A DNA stretch of 64,000 bases from Flavobacterium nitrogenifigens (lineage in GTDB: Bacteria; Bacteroidota; Bacteroidia; Flavobacteriales; Flavobacteriaceae): assembly GCF_003254565.1 (NCBI RefSeq), contig NZ_QJRI01000160.1, positions 1 through 64,000 of the forward strand. Reading direction: 5' to 3'. Of this stretch, positions 59,365 to 64,000 are shown piece by piece. The notes beneath the pieces were generated by a model. The model was not told the origin of the DNA. It worked only from the letters and a program-made list of their open reading frames with translations, and ran no database searches. A program made the translations under genes and the position numbers. Within the stretch, counting starts at the first letter, position 1. Each line of letters opens with the position of its first letter.

Positions 59365-60198
59365 TTACTCCAAATGATATCCGATTACAGTCTTATTTAA
59401 AGTCGGCACTATCAATAGCTTTTTCTCTGCGATATATTCAATATCTGCCGCAGCAATCTTTTCTTTTCCTAAATCAATGATGAGTTTTTTCTTTCCTTTT
59501 GAATCGATATGAAACACTTCTCCCTGCCATGCTCCGGACACTATTAACCCGTTACCTCCATCAGGGACAATACCGTCTAAATTATCAATTCCATTAAAAA
59601 TTTCATAAGCCTTGCCTGTCGATTTATTAACCGCAAAAGCAGTTCGGCTTTTCATATTCAACACTAAAACTTCATCTTTTCTGGATAATAATCCATTTGG
59701 CATAGAAAGAAAATCAGATTCAAGCCATACCTTTATTTCTCCATCAGATATTTTATAGATTTTATTGTCAAAACAATCCGATATGTAAATGTCTCCATTG
59801 GCATCTGATGTAACATCATTGAAAAATTTTGCAGAATCCACTTTATATACCTTTTCTATTTTAGATGTATTGGTATTTATTTGCAGAACTTTATTAATAT
59901 CAGCCACATACAGTTTATTTTTAAATAAAGCCATTCCTTGCGGATTGTCCAGTCCATCAATCCATTTTAGAACTTCTATTTGTCCATTAGTTTTAATTTT
60001 AGAAATAAATCCATTTCCATCTTTGGCTAGGTATTCTCCATTTATATTAGAGATATACACTATCTTTTTCGAAGAATCATAAAGTGCCGATTCTGGTTTG
60101 AGAAATAAAGAATCCGATTCCCATACTTTAGCTGCTCTTTGACTAAAAGCAGTTACAGGAATCATCCCTATCATTAGCAAGAGACCTAGTTTTTTCAT
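59365..60198 (-). CDS. SMP-30/gluconolactonase-like beta-propeller
   Basis: 277-residue exported protein (signal ending TAFSQ) with six-bladed propeller repeats (NPQGMALFKNKLYVAD, NDVTSDANGDIYISD). The three metal-ligand positions of the SMP-30 family appear to be present: Glu36 in KPESALY, Asn168 in SMPNGLL and Asp208 in NLDGIV. A lactonase acting on aldonolactones would be plausible near oxidised sugar metabolism, but many exported members have no known activity, and an NHL-type binding propeller is the alternative. It is 93 bases downstream of the TlpA-like gene and 147 bases upstream of GH16. The family B promoter in that gap belongs to GH16. Confidence 0.68.
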   Translation of the reverse strand: MKKLGLLLMIGMIPVTAFSQRAAKVWESDSLFLKPESALYDSSKKIVYISNINGEYLAKDGNGFISKIKTNGQIEVLKWIDGLDNPQGMALFKNKLYVADINKVLQINTNTSKIEKVYKVDSAKFFNDVTSDANGDIYISDCFDNKIYKISDGEIKVWLESDFLSMPNGLLSRKDEVLVLNMKSRTAFAVNKSTGKAYEIFNGIDNLDGIVPDGGNGLIVSGAWQGEVFHIDSKGKKKLIIDLGKEKIAAADIEYIAEKKLLIVPTLNKTVIGYHLE

Positions 60199-60291
60199 GA
60201 TTTAAATTTTATATGATTTAATATTATTTTATTGCCGCTAATGTTTGAATGATCAGTTACGGAATGCCTTCCACCTACTGCAACCGTTAAT

Positions 60292-61887
60292 TTATTCTGC
60301 TAATAACCCATCAATGCTATTGCTTTTTCTGCTTAATAAATCTTTTGGTCTTGGAGCATTTATCTCCTTTAAATTGCCCTTTCTGTCAATAAGCAGATAA
60401 TGCGGCACTGCATCAATGCGATAATCTTTGCAGATCTGGCTTGATGTTAAATCTTCTGCAATTACATTGACGCCATCCAATTTTAAATCATTTAAAGCTT
60501 CCTTCCATTTTTCTTCTTTTGAATCGATGCAGATATTAATAAACACTACATCTTCTCCTTTATATCTATTATGCAAATCAGGAATATAATTTTTAATGTC
60601 ATGCAGGCATGGAGCGCATGATATCCCCCAAAAATCAAGATACACGACTTTTCCCGCAAACTGGGAAAGGGATACCATCTCCCCTTTCTCATTCTTTAAT
60701 GTAAATTCTGGCGCTTTAAATCCGTCACCTATACTTCTGTAATATTTAAATGTGGAAATTAGGGTATCCTTATAGACAGAAGTCTGGCATTTCTTCAAAA
60801 AGTCAGCATATATGGGCTCCACCTCATTAAAAGGCTGGCTCTTAAAAGAATTGATTATATGGTTGGAAATATACCAGTCTCTAATAGAACTGATGGAGAT
60901 TTGGGATAATGCCTTATAATATTGCGACCACAAAATATCCAATTGGCTTTTATCATTTTGAATGTCAAAAAATCTAGTCAGCGTATAGGGCACCTCCATA
61001 ATTTCTCCCTTTGAGTTTCTCATTTCCATTGAATTTAAAACCATGGTGTCATCAAACAGTTCTTCCCGGCTTATATACTTATATAGAAAATCCCTGTATT
61101 CAGGGCATTGGTAGAATATTTCATTAGACAGGAGTTTATTTGATGCAATCATTGAATAATAGTTTTGAAAACTTTTACTTTTACTGTTTGTCCCATCAAG
61201 AGAAAGACGGAAGGTGTCCAACAATCCTATATCCAGCAGAAGGGTCTGAAATTTATAATATATCTTGAAGAAAAACACATTCTGCGCTATTTCTGCAGTA
61301 TCCAATTCCCTTAACTCTTCATTAAACAAGTTATTTATCTGATTATAAAAACTGCTTTTATTATCTGAACTTTTCTCACTGATTATTTTCCATAAAGAAA
61401 GTTCTGCATTTCTGAATTTTTTATGCAGTTGCAGACTAAAATTAAGCTTTTTACTTGTGAGCGCATCAGGACTGTCAATTTTGACAGAATTTATAAAGCT
61501 TGTTTCATCCCAAGTCAGCGTAACAATTTTATTAGGTTCAACATTTATATTTACTGCATCATCATTGAGAATGAGATATAAATTTGTGATTCCCTCTACA
61601 GGAACTAGCTGATGAAAAGAGCCATCGTTGTCCACCGTAATTTTAATGCTCTCATTGCCTAAAAACCCTTCATTTAACAAGCTCCAGCTTTTCCCTTTAA
61701 AATTCTTTATTGCACCTTTTAAAAGAATAGCATGTTTTCCCTTTATGTTATTTTGCATTAACAAATCAGAATCTTCCAAGGGAATTTTATAGTCTTTTTC
61801 AGAAATTTGATTCATTGAACTATTTTGTATCTGGCAGAACAGTTTACAGTTTAAAAGGAGTAAAAGCAAAAAAGAAATTCTATTCAT
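60292..61887 (-). CDS. TlpA-like thioredoxin-fold protein with large N-terminal domain
   Basis: 531-residue exported protein (signal in FLLLLLLNCKLFCQIQ). The last 150 residues are a TlpA/ResA-type thioredoxin domain: APEFTLKNEKGEMVSLSQFAGKVVYLDFWGISCAPC with the redox pair Cys424/Cys427 (CAPC), the helix DLHNRYK, and the cis-Pro loop in IDAVPHYLLIDRKG. The N-terminal 370 residues are a predicted mixed beta/alpha region without a recognised family. Such fusions are common in Bacteroidota and are thought to act in envelope thiol redox chemistry. It shows no link to polysaccharide use beyond position, and its frame and codon use look like its neighbours. Confidence 0.78.
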   Translation of the reverse strand: MNRISFLLLLLLNCKLFCQIQNSSMNQISEKDYKIPLEDSDLLMQNNIKGKHAILLKGAIKNFKGKSWSLLNEGFLGNESIKITVDNDGSFHQLVPVEGITNLYLILNDDAVNINVEPNKIVTLTWDETSFINSVKIDSPDALTSKKLNFSLQLHKKFRNAELSLWKIISEKSSDNKSSFYNQINNLFNEELRELDTAEIAQNVFFFKIYYKFQTLLLDIGLLDTFRLSLDGTNSKSKSFQNYYSMIASNKLLSNEIFYQCPEYRDFLYKYISREELFDDTMVLNSMEMRNSKGEIMEVPYTLTRFFDIQNDKSQLDILWSQYYKALSQISISSIRDWYISNHIINSFKSQPFNEVEPIYADFLKKCQTSVYKDTLISTFKYYRSIGDGFKAPEFTLKNEKGEMVSLSQFAGKVVYLDFWGISCAPCLHDIKNYIPDLHNRYKGEDVVFINICIDSKEEKWKEALNDLKLDGVNVIAEDLTSSQICKDYRIDAVPHYLLIDRKGNLKEINAPRPKDLLSRKSNSIDGLLAE

Positions 61888-62699
61888 ATTTTTTCAGTCA
61901 AATTGGCAATAAATATCTGTTTAATTCAAATCCGGCATGTCCTATTTTTTTAATACATCTTATGTTTTTTTTTCAACAGCGCCTTTTTCACCACAAAGCC
62001 TAATATGCGATTCTTCCTGCTCTATTGCTGTCTTAAATGCTTTAAAAAAGCTATTCGCTAATATTTTTCAAGAAAAAACAAGTCTGTCTACAAACCAGCT
62101 AAGAGTTATAAAAAGATTTAATCTGGTCTAAACAAGCATGAAAATTTTAATCCCATTTTTTGTCCGCATGATTGGCTAAGCTGCCTCTCAAATATAAACA
62201 AACGGTTGCTTTAAATTATAACAATTCACATGATTTCTGTTTATTCCTAAACGAATCCCATCCCTACTAATATAATGCGCATCGCTATTGATCAGCATTC
62301 AGTCATGCTGGACCATTGCTTTGTCAAGCATTCCGACAGACTGAGCTGATATCTTTTCTACGACCAAAAAGCTAAAGCAGTGTTAATCTGAAGCTGTAAA
62401 AATAAACGATATAATTCACAAATTTTACCGATTTTCCAAGTAAACCGCTATATACTCACGTTTCAAATCGATCTTGGCCTTTTAAAAAAGCTTGCACATA
62501 AAGCATTAAAACAAAAGCTAAACGAATAGACCGCTCCAAATTTGATTATCAAAATTTTACTCAGAATCCTCCAATAAAATATTTTCTTAAAAAACAACAC
62601 AATCGGTTGTTTTTAAATATCTTTTATTATTAAATTAGCAGTAAAAAACTTACTCTAAATCAGGAGTAGATTTACTAACTAATTAAAACCATTTAAGTT
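61888..62699. other. Long intergenic region, no gene recognised
   Basis: About 810 AT-rich bases between the divergent TlpA-like and GH5 genes. The two frames over 60 codons have no signal peptide or family resemblance. The only clear structure is a hairpin AAAAACAAC / GTTGTTTTT at 62590-62614, about 85 bases before the GH5 ATG, A-rich on one side and T-rich on the other, which could terminate transcripts in either direction. No family A or B regulator site was found. Confidence 0.5.
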
Positions 62700-64000
62700 A
62701 TGAAAAGATTTAAAAAATTACTTTTTCTATTTTTAATGTTTATTCCTTTAATGCAATTATTTGCCTGGCCCGGAATGCCTCTGCCTCCATTGCATATTGA
62801 AGGTAAAAATTTAAAGGATCCTTGCGGAAAAAACGTTTTGCTTCATGGCGTTGCCATAACTCCCAGTCCGTGGTTTAATGGCTGTTCCTATGGCCAATGC
62901 CGCTGGGACAACTACAATGTTCAAGGCTGCCTAAACTATAATAATGCAGTTATGGATGCACTAACAGACACAAATAATGGATGGAAACTAAATTATATAA
63001 GGCTTCATATCGATCCTTACTGGACCAATACGCCAGGCTGCTCAGCGGGAGAAAATGATATCTCCTGCTTTGATTACAACAGATTGGTAACTTATGTAAA
63101 TCAAGTTATAATTCCTTTAATTAATCATGCTAGAAGCAGAGGGCTTTATGTCGTCCTTCGCCCTCCTGGAGTATGTCCTAATCGAATTGCCTATGGAGAC
63201 AATTACCATAATTATCTAAGAACTGTGTGGCAATATCTATCGGGCCATCCAAATTTAAAAAATGTAGATAATGTGATGTTTGAAATAGCCAATGAGCCTA
63301 TAGAAATACTTGGGACAAATGGAAATTGGGGAGCTACGGGCGATGAACATTTTGCCGCTTTACATAATTACTTTCAGGATTTAGTAAATAAAATTAGAGC
63401 CAATGGTGCAAATAATGTCTGCTGGATACCAGGAACGGGATATCAATCCCATTACCAAGGATATCCAAACCATTTGATAACAGGCGGCAATATTGGTTAT
63501 GCTGTTCATGTTTATCCTGGATATTGGGGAGCAAATGCAGAAAACACCACCAGTTTTAATAACGCTTGGAATGCTAATGTCCAGCCTATTGCAAATGTTG
63601 CTCCTATTATGATAACAGAAACGGACTGGTCTCCCACAGGTGATGGGACCTGGGGCACTGGCACGACAAGCGGTTTTGGGCTCAATCTGAAAGGAAGAAT
63701 TGATGCTGCTGGAAATTGCAGCTGGAATCTGCTCGCACCGGAAGGGCTTATAACCAATGCAGATCCATACAATGTTACAACTGCATTCAATAACAATTGG
63801 GAGGCTTGTGCTGCACCAGTCAAACAATGGTTCTCTGCATATGCAAACAGCAACATCCCATCGCAAAACTGCACTACACTAATAAATAATAGTGTCTATG
63901 AAATTGAATTTAAAACAAACTCAAATAAGGTAATAGATCTTAAGTACGGAACTAATGCAAATGGCACTGCGATTCGCCCTTGGGATAGATCAGGAGCAAC
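62700..64000 (+). CDS. GH5 endoglucanase-like enzyme with C-terminal lectin-like domain (runs off right edge)
   Basis: The frame starts at the ATG at 62700 (MKRFKKLLFLFLMFIPLMQL signal peptide) and is open for 433 codons to the window edge. The GH5 barrel has LHGVAITPSPWFNG near its start, acid/base in FEIANEP (Glu199), AVHVYPGYWG, and nucleophile in MITETDWSP (Glu307). From about residue 400 the text (YEIEFKTNSNKVIDLKYG, NGTAIRPWD) resembles the first repeat of a ricin-type beta-trefoil, as on the GH74. Many cysteines in the first 120 residues suggest disulfides. A cellulase or mannanase role is likely; the subfamily was not assigned. The C-terminus, and any T9SS sorting domain, lies outside the window. 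Confidence 0.82.
   Translation, partial: MKRFKKLLFLFLMFIPLMQLFAWPGMPLPPLHIEGKNLKDPCGKNVLLHGVAITPSPWFNGCSYGQCRWDNYNVQGCLNYNNAVMDALTDTNNGWKLNYIRLHIDPYWTNTPGCSAGENDISCFDYNRLVTYVNQVIIPLINHARSRGLYVVLRPPGVCPNRIAYGDNYHNYLRTVWQYLSGHPNLKNVDNVMFEIANEPIEILGTNGNWGATGDEHFAALHNYFQDLVNKIRANGANNVCWIPGTGYQSHYQGYPNHLITGGNIGYAVHVYPGYWGANAENTTSFNNAWNANVQPIANVAPIMITETDWSPTGDGTWGTGTTSGFGLNLKGRIDAAGNCSWNLLAPEGLITNADPYNVTTAFNNNWEACAAPVKQWFSAYANSNIPSQNCTTLINNSVYEIEFKTNSNKVIDLKYGTNANGTAIRPWDRSGA

Noticed and set aside
63381..63874. Two minus-strand frames of 161 and 120 codons
   Set aside because: They are antisense to the conserved catalytic part of the GH5 barrel and show no family resemblance.

Overview
The window looks like chromosomal DNA of a Flavobacterium-type bacterium (Bacteroidota). 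The evidence is AT-rich sequence, two SusC/SusD pairs, two hybrid two-component regulators (HTCS), lipobox signal peptides on the surface proteins, a C-terminal type IX secretion (T9SS) sorting domain, and genes without clear Shine-Dalgarno sites. Almost everything serves uptake and breakdown of plant cell-wall polysaccharide. No rRNA, tRNA, CRISPR array or transposase gene was seen.

Layout. 1-102 is the first 34 codons of a leftward GH97. 592-11819 (+) holds a GH31 alpha-xylosidase, a GH42, an SGNH acetylesterase and HTCS-1. 11941-42068 (-) is a long block in three transcription groups: SusC-SusD-SGBP-GH5-GH74 (42068 to 31447); GH29-GH2-GH2-GH97-esterase (31265 to 21081); and GH97-GH3-GH43-GH2-CE1 (20538 to 11941). 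Together this is a near-complete xyloglucan utilisation locus: two endo-xyloglucanases, side-chain xylosidase, galactosidases, fucosidase and arabinosidase, esterases and a beta-glucosidase. A MITE-like element sits between the second and third groups. 42474-43446 (+) is a MarR regulator followed by a membrane protein, each broken by one homopolymer indel. 43792-50437 (+) is a BglX-type GH3 and HTCS-2. 50891-58191 (+) is a second SusC-SusD-SGBP operon ending in a GH10 xylanase. 58303-61887 (-) holds a GH16, an SMP-30-like propeller and a TlpA-like thioredoxin protein. A GH5 with the start of a C-terminal lectin-like domain runs off the right edge.

Regulation is the most informative part. Five promoters fall into two families of direct-repeat sites, each with a TAnnTTTG-like -7 element at fixed spacing. 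Family A lies upstream of the first SusC and of the GH97-GH3-GH43-GH2-CE1 group; half-sites of the form ACAAWT..N.CC are 22 bp apart and the -7 element starts 34 bp after the second half-site. Family B lies upstream of the GH3/HTCS-2 genes, the second SusC operon and the GH16; half-sites beginning TGC..CA are 21 bp apart and the -7 element starts 37 bp after the second half-site in all three. The simplest reading is that A is the HTCS-1 regulon and B the HTCS-2 regulon, so the detached GH16 belongs with the GH10 locus. This comes from the sequence by eye and has not been tested by a genome-wide search.
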